Part shown: positions 10,468 to 25,400 of the stretch, in pieces
Layout: the number at the start of each line of letters is the position of its first letter
Numbering within the stretch: the stretch's first letter is position 1
NCBI RefSeq assembly: GCF_964340395.1
Contig: NC_135569.1
Location: 10,167,540 to 10,231,539, forward strand
Length of the DNA stretch: 64,000 bases
Direction of reading: 5' to 3'
From: Glandiceps talaboti
Lineage: Eukaryota > Hemichordata > Enteropneusta > Spengelidae
Position numbers and translations under genes: made by a program
The notes under the pieces: generated by a model
The model's input: the letters and a program-made list of their open reading frames with translations, nothing else
What the model was told of the DNA's origin: nothing
The model's database searches: none

Positions 10468-13400
10468 ATGGTGCGAGTATTTTCCTGCCATAGTTTTGTG
10501 TCGCAGCAAGTGTTCAGTACGAAGTCGGAACCCATCGCGTTATTTTGTGTTGGCAATAAATTGTTAGTGTCGACAGACCAATGTAATATTGAGATCTATG
10601 ATCTAAGCCACAGTGAGAAAAGTTGTCAGTTAGTTCATAGTTTTCATACTGTTGCCCTGGTACATCAAATACTTCACAATAGTAAAGGTGAGTCATTTTA
10701 TTGTATTTTCAGGTAGCTAAGTATAATAATATAAATAATAAACATTTGCGTAGTGCCATATATCCCCAACAGTGCTTAAAGGCACTTCACAGCAGAAAAA
10801 AATTTTAAAAAATGAAAGCACTGCTTGAAAAAAGATACAAAAAATGGCTGAAAATAGGCCAAAATTGTGTAGAAAAATTGTCTCAACAAAGATGAACACA
10901 TTTTTAAAAGGCGTAATTAGCAATAAGAATTATAATAAATTGAAAAAAAAATTGGTTTCGACTAAGATATATTAAACAAATTTCAAAAAAAATGTTTGTA
11001 AGAATGATTCAATTTAGATTACACACTGTAAACTGAATGGAAAGGTGTATTTTCAACTTGTGTTTGGATGTGTCGATTGATGTGCATTGTCAAAAGTGAG
11101 AATGGAGTAGCTCTGAATCTAGTACGTTCTATGCTTCTACTAGAGTGGTGAAAAAATGAAAATGTTATCTTCTATGGCCAGATCACATTCCAGCCTGCAC
11201 TAACACTCAAGATACTGAGGTTTACTATCTACAGATTTGTAAATCTTTATAGCTAGGAATGTTTTCATTACAAGTAGCTATCAAGTAGTGTTGTAATGGT
11301 GTTGAAGAATTTTTATTGGTGATTTTGTTTATTAGGTCAAAGAAAACGAAATGTGTGTTTCCGATAACTGACTGAACCTAGTTTAAACCACAAACCCTAA
11401 ATATTTTTAAAACATTTAAAACAAAATGATGAGAAATTATCTACTTGACCTTAATGCACATCTGTTTTCTTTCCCCAGTGATGCCTGTACATATTTCATC
11501 AAACTATCACAGAAGGGGTATTCTGACCTACATTTAGTTTGTTTTTGGGTCGAAGCAATATTTTTCAAAATAAAAAAAATTAAAAAAATGGTAAAGGTAA
11601 AATAAAATAAAACAAAATAAAATATAATTAAAACATTTTTTTTTAAATTTAAAAAATCAAATCAAATCAAATCAAATCAAAACAAATCTTAACCTACCTA
11701 TTTTCTGAAGCATGTTATCGGAAACACACAATTATTTTTTCCCCGCCTTATTAGGGACTATATGTCATCAACAGCTTTCACACCCTGATTTGAACTTGTG
11801 TCATCCTGTAGGCAATTACATTGGGACTCTAGAAGTGAAGACTACTAGACAACATACTGTCACGTTTGTTAGGATTTATTTGAACTGGTTAACATGTAAG
11901 CCAGAACAACCAGCAAGGGCACGAATAGCAGGCCACAATGTCCGTTGGACTGATGCCAGTACCAATATGCTGGAAGTGGTAGAGTTGCCGCTCAAAGACA
12001 CAGTCAACCATATAGCAAGTTGTGATAAGACCGGAAATTTTGTGATCGCTGTGGGTAGGTGTCTTAAGTTATATTATCATTGTACAAAGACACTTTCTAA
12101 TTCAGACGTGATGTATAGTGACTTTGAACCAGCACTGAGTATTGATGTTGGTTTTGATATCCTGGAGGTCGCTGTATGTGGAGATTTTTTGTCAGCCATC
12201 TCGTTTTGTAAAGTGAGAGTGGTGAAATTGGTGTGGTCAAGAAAACGTCATGACTCAGGAAGTCGTAACAGATATGATTCAAGACTGCAATCCTTGCCTG
12301 ATCAAGTTGAGGAGATGACTGACGAGACAACGCCAGACAAAGAAGAGGACATAACAGACAGTGATGATACACAAAACACAAAAAACACGGATAAAGACAA
12401 TGCAACAATGTCATTGCCGTTCTATGAGTCATTGTTAGGAGATGAGTCCATGAATCTGGAAGTAAAAGATGATGATTACATGATGTGGGATTTCAAGACA
12501 GAAGATGAAGATGCTATCTTTATTCCACCAAGTGTTATACAGGAGTGTCTTCAAGATGATAAGAGTGAGGAACCAATTGAAGTCCTTGGACCAGTAGACG
12601 CTGTCGCTGGAAATCCTATAAATGTTGAATGGATGGGAAAATACAGGTGAGGAAGAAAAGTCAACAGGACTTAAGATCAGTATTAACGTTTAAAATTGAT
12701 AACCAGGGCTCAAAATTAACAGTAGTCCCGTGCTGACAGACTACCAATTCTTGTCATGGGGCTACCACACTTTGCAGCTGGTAGCCCACTCAGGCTACAA
12801 GTAATTATGCAATGATTTAATGGATGGTACATTTACAGACATGAAAGTATTTTAATAACACATGCATATTTCCAATAGAGGAACTCTGGTTTCAGTTCAG
12901 AAATATGGGACTACTGGTCACCATCCTTAGACCACCACTTTCTGAAATTGGTAGCACTGGGACTATCGAAAAAAAGTTAATTTCAAGATACCAAATGTGA
13001 TGCAAATGAGTCCCTGATCACATGATCTTCTGGGTCCAATATGTATATCATTTAACCTCTGTGCAATATTCTCCCAGAACAATGTAAGGAGGGTACTAAA
13101 CCCTCATGTTGGTCCTAAAAACATCAGTCTTATTAAAATGATAAATCATATTCCAAATCCTTTCATTTCTACACAACAGTATTGGTGTTTCTAAATTCTT
13201 CATTCTGCAGACATAACAGACATGTCCACATTAAAACATACACCAAAAACAACATGGTTTCCCATACCCAGCATGCACTTATCAGCCAACCCAATTACAA
13301 CCTGTGAGGGCACACTGCCAATGAAAGTGTGCACATTCTGATGAATATTCTCAAACTAGAAATGTTTCCTCTTTTTACGTTACAGGAGTAGTTCTCCAAT

Positions 13401-16400
13401 CACCAGTTGTACAATTTTGTATCGCTGCGTTAGATTTGCTGGTGATGTAAACAGACAGTATTTGCATTCATTGAAACTATTGCCAACTTACCAGAAAGGT
13501 AAGCTCATTCTGAGTTTTAATTCAATGATTGGATCATTTGTACAACCAGTAACACTGAAGTGAAACACTTTCTGTATGTGCTACACTCGTTTATAGCAAT
13601 CATATCAAGTGTAAAAGTATACTGTTTCAATTGGTTTATTTACAAGCCTAGCATGTGACCTTTCTAATGTGTTCAATTAGCACATGAAACAGTATACTTT
13701 TACACTTGATATGGATGCTATAAATGATTGTGGTACATACAGAAAATGCTATACTTTGGGGTTATGGGTTGTATTAGCAAATGAAACAGTATACTTTTAC
13801 ACTTGATGTGGATGTTATAAATATTTGTGGTACATAAAATAAATGCTTTACTTTGGTGTTATTGGTTGTACTTCTGTAAAGATATATATATATATATATA
13901 CAGCTAAAATTGGGAGTGTTTGACAGAAGAATTAGTTATCAACAGTGATCATTTAGGAAGTTGAGATTGTTGTTTTTGTCACTTTGTAAGAACACTGTTA
14001 TTATCGAACACAGAAATGTTGTTCTTGAAGAGAGAGTTTGTTTACATTTACTCAACTTCTGAGACTTCCGTCAATAACAATCATACTGTGTTCAACAGTA
14101 AAAGTGTTGTTATCTATCAAGTGCAACAACAACCTAACCTTGTAAAATTATCAACATTAATTGTAAATCTTCCAGTTATAGTCCCTGGTGGACCAATTTT
14201 GGAAGTCAAGTCTCCAACGATACAAGATAAATGTATACATTAGGCCAAAATAAATAAGAATTATTTCTGGTCAGTACGGGCATCACTTAAATACCCTCCC
14301 GTCTTATTTTGAGTGTGTTTTTCCAACCCATGCAGTCTGCAGACCCAGGGGAAGCACAAAAATAACCCTCCCTACTTCAGTGAAGACACCTGCAGAGCCA
14401 ATCATGAACAAGCAAATGACATCTGCCCCCACATACACACTTGCTCTAAAGTACTAAATAAATAGAACAGTAACTGCCATAAATAGTAGATTGAGTGACA
14501 GATTTATTGAGAATTAAAAAATTGCGCCATCACACCATTTTAGACAAACTGTCGACATGTCAGGACCAGAAACAATTCTTTTTTTTTGGCCTTACATATA
14601 CATATAATCTTGTGGTGAACACTGACTGTTTTAGCTGTAAGTGACTACTACAGCATGACAGGTGTATTTTGCATTTGCACAGACACCAAATTAACATTAG
14701 TTTGTATTAATGATGTCAGGAGGGTTCAGGTGTTCTTATCCATGTAAGTAACTAGGGACTTACGTGTACAATTCAGTGAAAATTAATATAAAAAAAAATA
14801 AGATTCAGAATTTAATATCTTATTCTACAGTATCTGTATTGTTTTTTTGTTTGTTTCTTTTTCAGATAGTCTGAAAGACAGACTGAGTGGGCTGTGTTGT
14901 TTTGTGAGTGGATTTCACGAAGGTTACATGTATGATGTCTTTAACGGTGAATGTGTTCACCTGTCAACTTACAACTATACAGCTAAATCTACTTACGTCG
15001 GTGTAACCAATAGTTTACTGCATGCAGTCACTAACAATGGACTGGAAACATACACCATTCGCAAGATGGCCGCCGCATTACTACAACTTGAAGAACCAAC
15101 AGAACAATGGGTAAGTTACAATGTAGCTATGTGCAATATGCAAGTAGTTGTGTACATATACATGTACCCTCAAATTTACAGTAAAATGCTTTACAGAAAT
15201 TTTTATAGAAATATCAAAGTTAAATCTACTTCAACTATTAAAGTGGCCATATGGATGAGGATTGGGTATTTATTTTGGATTTTGAATATATAAAAAGATT
15301 TTATCATGGCTTCCTACTTGAAAAATAATGTGAAAGAACATTGTTTAAGCCTGTGTTTATAACTTAATATGTTGTAAAAAGAGAAAAGCTGTGTAAAAAG
15401 GTTTGTTATTGTATGTACAATACATTTGACACATTTGTTAATCTTTTGCAGTTTATTGAGTTACAAACAATGAATTAGCATATGTTGTGTCACATTTATT
15501 TTTAAAGATGGAAGCCATGATAAAATTGTTTCATAAATTAGAAATCCAAAATAAATACCTAATCCTCATCCATATGGCCACTTTAAATGTCATGATGAAC
15601 CGATTGCCCATGTTACGGAAGTGTTGGTAAAAAGGTTTGCCTACTGTTGTATATTTACATTGATGCAATGGAATACATTTGTTTATCCTGGGAGGAGCAG
15701 TTGATAAATCAGGCCCAGGTAGTTTTTTGATGAAGAGTAATGTCCTATTACTGGAGTACAGTGCACCCTCTAGTGACAGCCAAATTTTGTTGCGAGTCAA
15801 AATGAGAAAAACTGTGAGTCACCACATATTTAGAGATAGGGGAACATCAAATTTTGGTTCTTCACTTGAAATTGTGTGCATCAGTGGTGCATCAAATTGG
15901 CTTAGAGGGCACACTGCTGGAGTACATATACCGGTATATGAAAAATGAAAAATAGTTTATTTTTCTGTAAGTGAGTGAAATTCAGATACAGAAGAAGAGG
16001 TTTTCAGGATGTGTTCATATTATGCAGTGAATAGTTTAGAGAATTAGATTATATTAATTGATTATTTTTCCATTATGGTTTTATTTGACTTGACCAGGTT
16101 ATTCCATCACCGATATCAGATATCTGTTTAATTGGCTACCAAGCTTTCTATGGTATCCGTGGTGTGAGCGTAGCAGAACATGATATTGTTATGTTATCCA
16201 AAGCTATGGAATCTCCAACGTCAAAAAGGTAAAATCAAAGTATCTAAAACAAGTATTTTTATTTCAAATTTCTATGCAATACTTGTAAGATGACATCACC
16301 CTGGTCACATTGTTGTTGTAAACTCTGCCAAGAAACAATGTAATTGGACAAAAACATTTTGAAAGGGCAGTTTTTCTCACAAATTTTGTAGTGAACTTGG

Positions 16401-19400
16401 ACAAAATTTTTTTTGAAAGGATAGTTTTTCTCACAAATTTTTTAGTGCTTTTAATTTTCACATTACCTTGGTTACTTATTGGTTGCTGTATACTCTGATA
16501 ATCTACTGATATTATCATGGTGCAATGCAACAAGAAAGTCATGTAAAAAAAAATTCTTGATTTATCATTTATGAAAGTTCCTGAGAAGCAAACTGTTTTA
16601 TCTTTAAGAAATCCTATGTGTTTAGTATTAGTATTTTGCAGTGAAAACAGAACAAAACAGAAAATAAATATCTTAATACAAGGAATTGTATTCCAAATTA
16701 TGCAAAGCTTTTTGTGTGGAAACTTTGCCCTCTCATTCATAAAACTAAAGAGAAATATTTAGTAATTTTACAGCATTTTTCGATTCCATATTTAAGGAGT
16801 TTTATATTTTCTTATTTTCTTTCGATATAATACCCATTTAGAGTATCAAATTAAATTTTTGTTCCAAACACAAACTTTAAAATGTTACCTGAAATTTTCG
16901 ACTGTACACCAGTATTTGTCAACAGACCCACTATTTAGTACACATGAGTTTACGGACACATGAGCCTAATAAAGGGTCATAGGTGCCTAGAAGTTCTATC
17001 GCCCTCCGCCTCTGTTCCATGCTCGCAGTGAAGTGTGCAGTTGGAAATTTCAGGTCAAATTTTCAAGTTTGTGTTTGGAACAAAAATTCAATTCAATATT
17101 TGGGTTGACCAACACAGATGAATTTCCATTTGAAAATACCCACTTTAATATACAGTATGACTGTTTTGAAGGAATGTGTTCAAATCCCGTATGAGTTTGT
17201 CTCACGAGTGTCCAATGTGCACTAATGGATTCCCAAGTCTAAATTGTACTTGAAAGAAGACTACTGTAGTCGTATTTATTTTGGCACATGAAAAATTTGG
17301 TGGAATTGTACTTTGGGACGTGTCAGACGCACTTTATTTTTGGTGCATAGTGCAAGGAGAAAGTAGACTCCTCTTGTAAAAAAACTCATCGAGTTGGCTG
17401 TATTCAGTTAAATTGTTGTTGACACTTTTCACAACAGTTGAATATAGAAATATGACAACTCATAAAGTATGTTAGCAAGATTTTTTTCCATGAAAAAAGC
17501 ATATGCTCGTATTCAATGAAAATGAACCCCAGTGTTGAAAAACATGCAACTATAGTAAACAAATTATTTGTCTTCAAAATACCACAGTTGTACAATTTTG
17601 AAGTGCATGAATACAACAATAACATAAACATTTTCTACCCATCAAACAGACCTGAAAGGAGACGACATCGTTCCAGATCTGGAAACTCTAGAAATGATGG
17701 TGAATGTACAAGGCACGGTCTATGTTTTTTTCACCCATTTCTTGATCCTAACACTAACCTTTTCCTTCCTCAGTTTGGTGGGAAAATTCTTTGTTTCTTG
17801 TTTCTAAGAAATTCTAAAACCAGAAAGGATTTTTTTTACTGAGTAGTTGTTACACCATTACAATTCTGCCGATGCTAAAAGTAACACCTTTTAGCACCTT
17901 CTTACACCTGTACCCATATGGTGAATAACGCCACCAGCCTATGCTTTGGGGCTATGTGTAAATAAAACTTGTTTGTCTAAACTAAGCATCTTGCTGGAAC
18001 TCGTTGACACCTCTCAATCCGATAATGGTCAGTAGTTGTACCTCACATCACAGACAAGAAACTGTGTTCCTTGTCTGTGCTCAGATGTTGTACCATGGCT
18101 CACAGTCCTGCTTGCAGACGGTGCACGCGTTTCGCTCAACACCGTCCTACGAAAAGTAACCGACCTATAGCGAGTGCGAAAACAAAATACTTTCGCACCA
18201 ATAACAAAATAATTACATATAATTTTTTTTATAAAGCTATCAAATATTAGCAATCGGTCGAATATGTACTCATTTTACATCTTTTTGACGATAGTAGTCG
18301 CTGGTACGATCACAAAAGGTGTCGAAATCGGAACTTTTCCAGTTCCGACTGATTTCAAAGTCCCGCCTTACAAACTCCGCCACATTTGATCGGGCGTCCG
18401 CTTGGGCATAAATTTTACGATTGAACTTGTGATTTCGGGATTTCTGGTCCTCCGGACTGGGACTAGTACTTTTGTAGCCAAGGCGAGGTAAAATTACTAA
18501 ATAGTCGATTTATTGCTGATATTTGAACACAGATGCGTTAAATCTTTAGTTACTACTATACTAGCATTTCAGGTAAGCCCAGGTTTCACAACTGTCTCTT
18601 TGTAGGCGACTTACTCCGTATGCAAGCAGGGCGACATGGACCCTCAGACCACTAGTGGTCAACCGGTCTGAGATGGATCATAGACCCTACGAAATGGATG
18701 TAGCCTAGTAGAAATGTCTGTATTTGTGAACAGTAAGGAATGTCTTTCAGATAGACTGTGTCCATGACTGTACAATGTTGTGTCAATCAAGGCCTCTTCG
18801 CAGGTTTGTGAAAATGATGCTGGGGACTAATCTCCATTTCAAAAAGGGAAGTTTTTCTAACTGAAAAAGGTGTTTGTCCTGAATGTTCGATAACTTGCAT
18901 TTCCGTCATTTTCTCGTCTCTGTTAATTTTAGCGACGAAGGGATATGATATTCCATAGAACGCCTTTTGTTTTATCAATTACAAACAATAGCATGTGAAG
19001 GGCGATATAATGTTGCCTTGTCCGAGAAACGGGAAGTACACTAGCTGTTTTCACTTCACTGCTCACACTTACATTGAAGAGCTATGTAGTCAGTAATCTT
19101 GGCTAGTCTATTCTATTGTCAAACAGAATTTTCCCTCAAATTCAACATCACTGTCAGAATATATTCGAGAAAGGTTTACAACGTTTAAACTTTATTCATC
19201 CTGGATCCAATAGCAAGTGTACATTCTTTGATCACGGATTTGCGAGTGCAAAACATTATAAAACTTAAAAGCACGGGACTGCAATTTTGTGTTCCTTGTC
19301 TGTGTAACCTCAGATCACTGAAAATATTCATTAGTGGTCTGAGTCTGAGTTGGAACACATCTCCGTTTATAGTGCTAGTTGTGTGTATTCACTAAGCCGT

Positions 19401-22400
19401 TTCAATATAATAATCATATGGATGTTTTATCACGCAACATCACGCAAACCATTGGCCTCTTTTCATGGTAGCGATTAGTCTATCTGCTAGACCTCGGATG
19501 TTCTTCCGATACAATATGACACACGACCGAACATTGCTATCGAGGATGGAACATCCAAGGCAAGCCCTCACTGCGAACTTCGTTCGCTTATAGTAATTAG
19601 TATCGAAAGAAAGCACGAACATCTAGCAGCAAGATTAGGTAGCGATTTGACAGACGCCAACAAAATCGAATTTTAGACTCTAATATTACTCTTCGCACGT
19701 ACAGAGTACTTTTTATAGGATAATATCATAAAAAGTGAATCAGAGCAAGCATCTAAAATCAGATTTTATCCGATAATGGATATTTGTGTAATGTCGCGTC
19801 TTCATGGGGTCAGGTGTAAAAAAGACGGGTCAAAGTTTGGAAATGTGCACTCAGAGAACTGCGACACAACTGCTGACAGAGAGTTCTCAAATCATAATTC
19901 AGAGCTAAGGTGGCTATTGTCCTGCGTGTTCATTATAAAGCGGCCAAGTTCGCGTCACAATTTGTAAAATAACGCTACGACATTATACTAAACAATAAAG
20001 AATAAATAAGCCTTTGAAGTTTCTGTGCTCCTACTATAAATACTTCCTATGAATCTGGCCACAGCTACTCATGTCCTAGTCTAGCTGCTAGACCTCAGGT
20101 GTTATTCCGAATTTACAATACGACAAGGATGGGCGTTCGCCGTCACAGCGAACTTCGTCCGGAGAAGCCCGAACGTCTAGCAGCAAGACAACCTCTTTCT
20201 ATAGTGGTCTGAGCGCACCATGCATACAATGAAAAGATGGAAAAGAAGATTATGCAAATACCCGACACTTCTTTATTTCTGTTGATATAGATGATGAGGC
20301 CAATTAACACATTTCTAACAGCTTAGCATATTAACTAACCTCGGATTTTCGAGGTTGGGAAGTTCTCAATTGGTCATACTTTAGCATCGGAGAGAATTAT
20401 AATGCTCAGAAATTTCTATGTACGATTTTTCGTGGCCATTTCTGAAACCATGAATTTATAAAGCAAAATAAAAGAAATAAGGCTGTCAAATTCTGTGAAA
20501 AACAAACAAGAACACAGAATTATTTTCTTTTTTCTTAATTTTTGTTACTAACTGCTAAATTAAGTTCAACTTGATAACTTTGTGTGTACTAATGCTGTGA
20601 TTGTGTGGGAAAGAATCTAGGCAGCGCCCTCTAGTGGTAGTAAATATGGGGGGTAGTTAGCTACCTTTGAAAAGACCATAACAAATAAAGATGAACTCCG
20701 CAATATGTATTTTGGAGCTTTAAAAACCATGGTATGCAAAAATTGTAATGTGGTTTTAAACCTTCATAGTCTGCTATGTAATAGATATAAATTTTGGTAT
20801 GCTATCTTGGTGAAAAACTCATGGAATGCGGGTAGATTTCCATGTACAGACAGACATACAGACAGACATACATACATACATACATACATACATACATACA
20901 TACATACATGACAGAAACACCATTGATTTCACACATTTACAGTTTATATGCTTATTCTGAAGTCCCTGCTCCATGATTACAATGTACCTCCATCTTTGTG
21001 GTATGGGCTTTATCATTGTTATCATCATTGCAAAAATGTGTGGGTAGAGGGCGCTATCATTGGTTCAGTTTACAGCATTAATGGAATTGGTGTGTATGTA
21101 TATGTGGGGCAGATGCCATTTGCTTGTTCATGATTGGCTCTGTAGTTGTCTTCACTGATATAGGGAGATTATTTTTTTTGTTTCCCCCTGGATCTGCAGA
21201 CTGCATGGGATGGACATACATGAAAAAAACAATCGACGCAGGGGTATTTAAGTGATGTGCACGCTGACCAGTAATAGTTCTTTCTTTTTTTGGCCTGATA
21301 TATGAATTTCAAACAAGACAGTAAAGTATGCTTACATGTCATAATTATTTTTTGTTTTAGTTGGAGTATCTATGTTCTAAGAAAGCCACCACCAATTCAG
21401 TTATACAGTGAGATGCTAGAACTTGCCTACCGATACAAATTTTCCAACCCTACAGCGTATCAACAGATAATGTTAGAAGCATACCTATTGATTAAATCGG
21501 CACTGTACAAAGCTGAGGATAGAGGTCAAGTCAATCTGTTCACTGAATTGGTGAAAGAATCATGTGCTAAAATTGGCGACCATTATGCAAGGTGAGTGAC
21601 CTTTAACCTCTTACCTACAAGTTCAAATTGATGTATGTCCAAAATGTGTCAAACTGTTGTGTTCTTGTAACAGCATTTACTGTACCTCATACTTGTCCAA
21701 TTGAAAGAGTTTGTTTCGTGAAATTTTGTAAAAGTTTTAGTTTGTTGTCTTTTTTCTCTCTTCATAATCTATTCACTGGTCGAAAACACTCCTCAAAATA
21801 TCACTGAAAACTTAATAACAGCTGAAACAGGCAGTTCTTGACAGAAGGCTATATGTACCATTTATATTACAATCGAAGTTGATCATTTTGCAAGTTTAGA
21901 TTGTTGTTTTACTACTTTTACTACTGAACACATGGTGGTTGTTAGTAAAGGAGTCATGATGGGTGAATGGTTAGCGTGACCGGCTTGGAATCTACAGGTT
22001 GCAGGTTCGAGCCCTGTCGATGCCTGCTGTTTGTTTCTGAGTGGCTAAAGTCCTTGGGCAAGGTTTGAACCACGACTGTGCCTCAGTTAACCCAGCTGTA
22101 TAATTGGGGACCTGGTAGGATGTAGGTTGCAATGTGAAGGCTTTAATCCTATGCGCTGAAATGGCTGCAATGGATTGTATGCTCCCTGGGGAGTTGAGGA
22201 AGACTAAAGGGCCGTTGTGCCTTTCTGATCTGAGCCAGGGGTAATAATTGTAAAGCGCTTTGAGCACGGAGTGGGAAAGCGCTATATAAGAACCCAATAT
22301 TATTATTAAAGGAAGTTTCAAAGGCTGACTCAGGTGATGTAATCAAAACTTGAGAGTTGCATACTATGCAATGTCGGGAATAACTTTGTCTCTTTTCACT

Positions 22401-25400
22401 GTACCATACAGGGATTCTAGCAGTGATCATGTCTTAAGTGCCGCATACTATGCAATGTCAGAACTAACTTTGTCTCTTTTACTGTACCATACAGGGATTC
22501 CAGCAGTGACCATGTCTTAAGTGTTGCATACTATGCAATGTCTGGAGTATCCTTACAAGATGTGATCAAGAGACATAAACAAGACATAGCCTCACAGGTA
22601 ATATTCTACTATAACTTTCACATGACCTTTTAAAAAAAAACTATATCTGCTACCAAACCAGAGTGACTATAAAGTTTCAATTAGGCAGCACAATGTTTTT
22701 TATGTGTTACACAACGTCTTTTGTTAAAAATTATATAAAACAAAAAACAGACACTGATAGACTGATAGCTAGCAAGCATATAAAATACTACAGGTTATCT
22801 TACTGTGAACACAAATTAACATCACTATCTGATGAAACAAGGACGATTCAAACACAAAACTGTATATTTTTGTTCACAGAGAGATTTCATGTGCTTGCAT
22901 GCTATGCGTGCCTGCATTTTGTTTGTATTTAGTTATTTTGTAATTCATAGCAAAAAAAGTGTGAGATGGGAAGAAACATTGCACCACCCAATTATAAATA
23001 GATATAACAATGTTGGTTTTGATATAGTACTTTTCCATGCCATGCTCAAAGCATGTTGCAATTATTACCCTGGCACGGATCTATAGTAGCATAGCGGCCC
23101 TTTCTACTTCCTCAACTCCCAGGGGAGCATACAATCCATTGCAGCCTTTATAAGTGCATAGGATTAAAGCATTCACATTGCAACCTACATCCTACCAGGT
23201 CCCTAGTTATACAGCTGGGTTGACTGAGGTACAACCGTGGTTTAAATCTTGCCTAAGAACTTTAGCCATTCAGAAACAAACAGCAATGACAAAGCTCGAA
23301 CCTGCAACCTGCAGATTCCAAGCTGGCCACTCTAACCATTCACCCATCGTGACTGTGGACTCCATTGAACCGCTGTAGTCTCTCAGATTTGGAAATATGC
23401 AACTTGTGTTAAAAGTAGATATCAAATAAATACGCAGTAGATAAGCACTAATCTTTTTAGTACAAAAAAATTGACTAATTTTTAGAAAAAAAGGGTAGTG
23501 TGTCTAGAACAAATTTTTTGGACATTAATTTTTTTTAATTTTATTTTTGACAGGATTTGTCATTCACATATCAAGGACTCCTTCATTATCTAAATAATAT
23601 TTTATTTTCACAAAGACCACTGTCTGATGACATCGATGAGGTAGGTTTACAAAAAAATAAAGATGTATATCATAAAATGAAAAAATCATTCTGTATATTC
23701 TGTATAATATTTAAGTTTTGGATAAACCCAAAATTTACGTCATCACCATTTAATCCGAGTATAACTGCAAGACTGCAGATTTCACTGTTACTCATTGGCA
23801 CTCAATGCTGTGATCACTCTGACACCAATCCTATGATCACAGGGTGCAGTGAGCATGTAATTTATTGATCGATCCATTTATTGATTAGTTTATTATTTGG
23901 TTGAATGATTGATTGATTGAATGATTAATTTATGTGGTGAAATAAAAGTTACTTTGAGTTTGATATTGATGAATCAACTCATTAATTTTTGTGGTGATAT
24001 AAAACATGTTTTCTTCTTTCTCTGACTACTTTTCTCTCTTTCAGCTGTATACATGAGCGATCGTCCCTTATACAAAAATGTTTGGAACACTCTAATTAAA
24101 AAATGATACAAAACTTTTTTGTTCAAATTATCAAAATTTGATAATCTTGTAGGAGACTGGTGACTTAATATTGGAGATTTACAGCAGGTATCAACGTGAC
24201 AAATTATCAGCTGTTATTTTGAATTCTGAACTGATCAACTTCAGTGATGAAACAGCATTGTCACTTCTACAGGCAAACAGTCAAAACACAAATCGGACAT
24301 CTACTAGTGTGTAAGTATAACTTACAATGTATGTTTGAGGAGAGGTTTATATACACGTTAGAACGTGTACGCCTATAGGAGCATTATCGTGCAGACATAC
24401 ACGCAATGACGCATATAAAGTTGTGTTTAGTTACGTATTCAGGACACTTACATGACAGACAATGGAATGTGTATGTGCACTCACGTTGACATCTTCTGTC
24501 CAGAAGGCCACAAACATGACTTCGTTTACTAAACATGTCGGTATTTGTCAGTATTTTTGCCATTTTTCCAGCAACTACCCAAATGAAAAACCGAACAATT
24601 AGTTTACAGTTATGCTTCCAAACTTTGATATAAAAAATACGACATTTCATAGAAAAAACTTAACACATATATTTACAGTTATGTGTAGACCACTATTTTG
24701 ACGTAGCATCTGATACAGAACGCGTGGGTTGCTTTGAATCACGTGACTATGATGCTTCGTGTATAGAACACACATAAATACACACATCTAAACCGCTCTA
24801 TTACTCGTCATAAACATCAATCATTTGCATATCTGCCTCCAATTCCCTGAAGCTATTCTCCTGAACCCAAAATATTTGAAAGTGCCGTTATTTCCTGTAG
24901 TGGTGTTCTGTGTAGCTCTAATTTCATTTACTTACATGTTTTTGTATCTCTGTTTTTTTCTTACCTAGATGTTCTTCCTTAGATTGCCTAGCCATAGCTA
25001 TTATATACTTACAACTGGGTGAGCCAGAGTCAGCGCTAGCAATGGTATCGTCAATGCCTAAAGATAGAATAGTTGATAAATGTGTCAAAAATCATCATTT
25101 GATACTGGATAACACTCAGACACAGCTCTCACATTTAGCACAGGTAAATCTACTTTTACTTCTCAGTTGACCTTTGAACTCATGAGTTCAAAGGTCATGG
25201 TATGTCAAATTGAGCAACCCTGTACTTTTGAGATGAAAACAACATATTTTAGTCAGAAATGGTAGTATAGAAGAGTTAACTTTGTTCTGTGACATTAAAG
25301 AGAATACTGATATTAATATGTTTGTTTATTAAAAATGATGAGCATATAATGCATATCATGCCATGAATATGCTCAGATTACAAAAACAAAATACAACTGA

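Noticed and set aside
11712-11811. ATG at 11712 as an alternative HPS3 start
   Set aside because: This stretch is the right end of a Harbinger-like MITE plus intron; homology to HPS3 begins only after the acceptor at 11811.
21953-22030. Stand-alone tRNA gene
   Set aside because: The A/B-box region is followed by a body and ATT tail shared with four other copies, so it is a SINE head.
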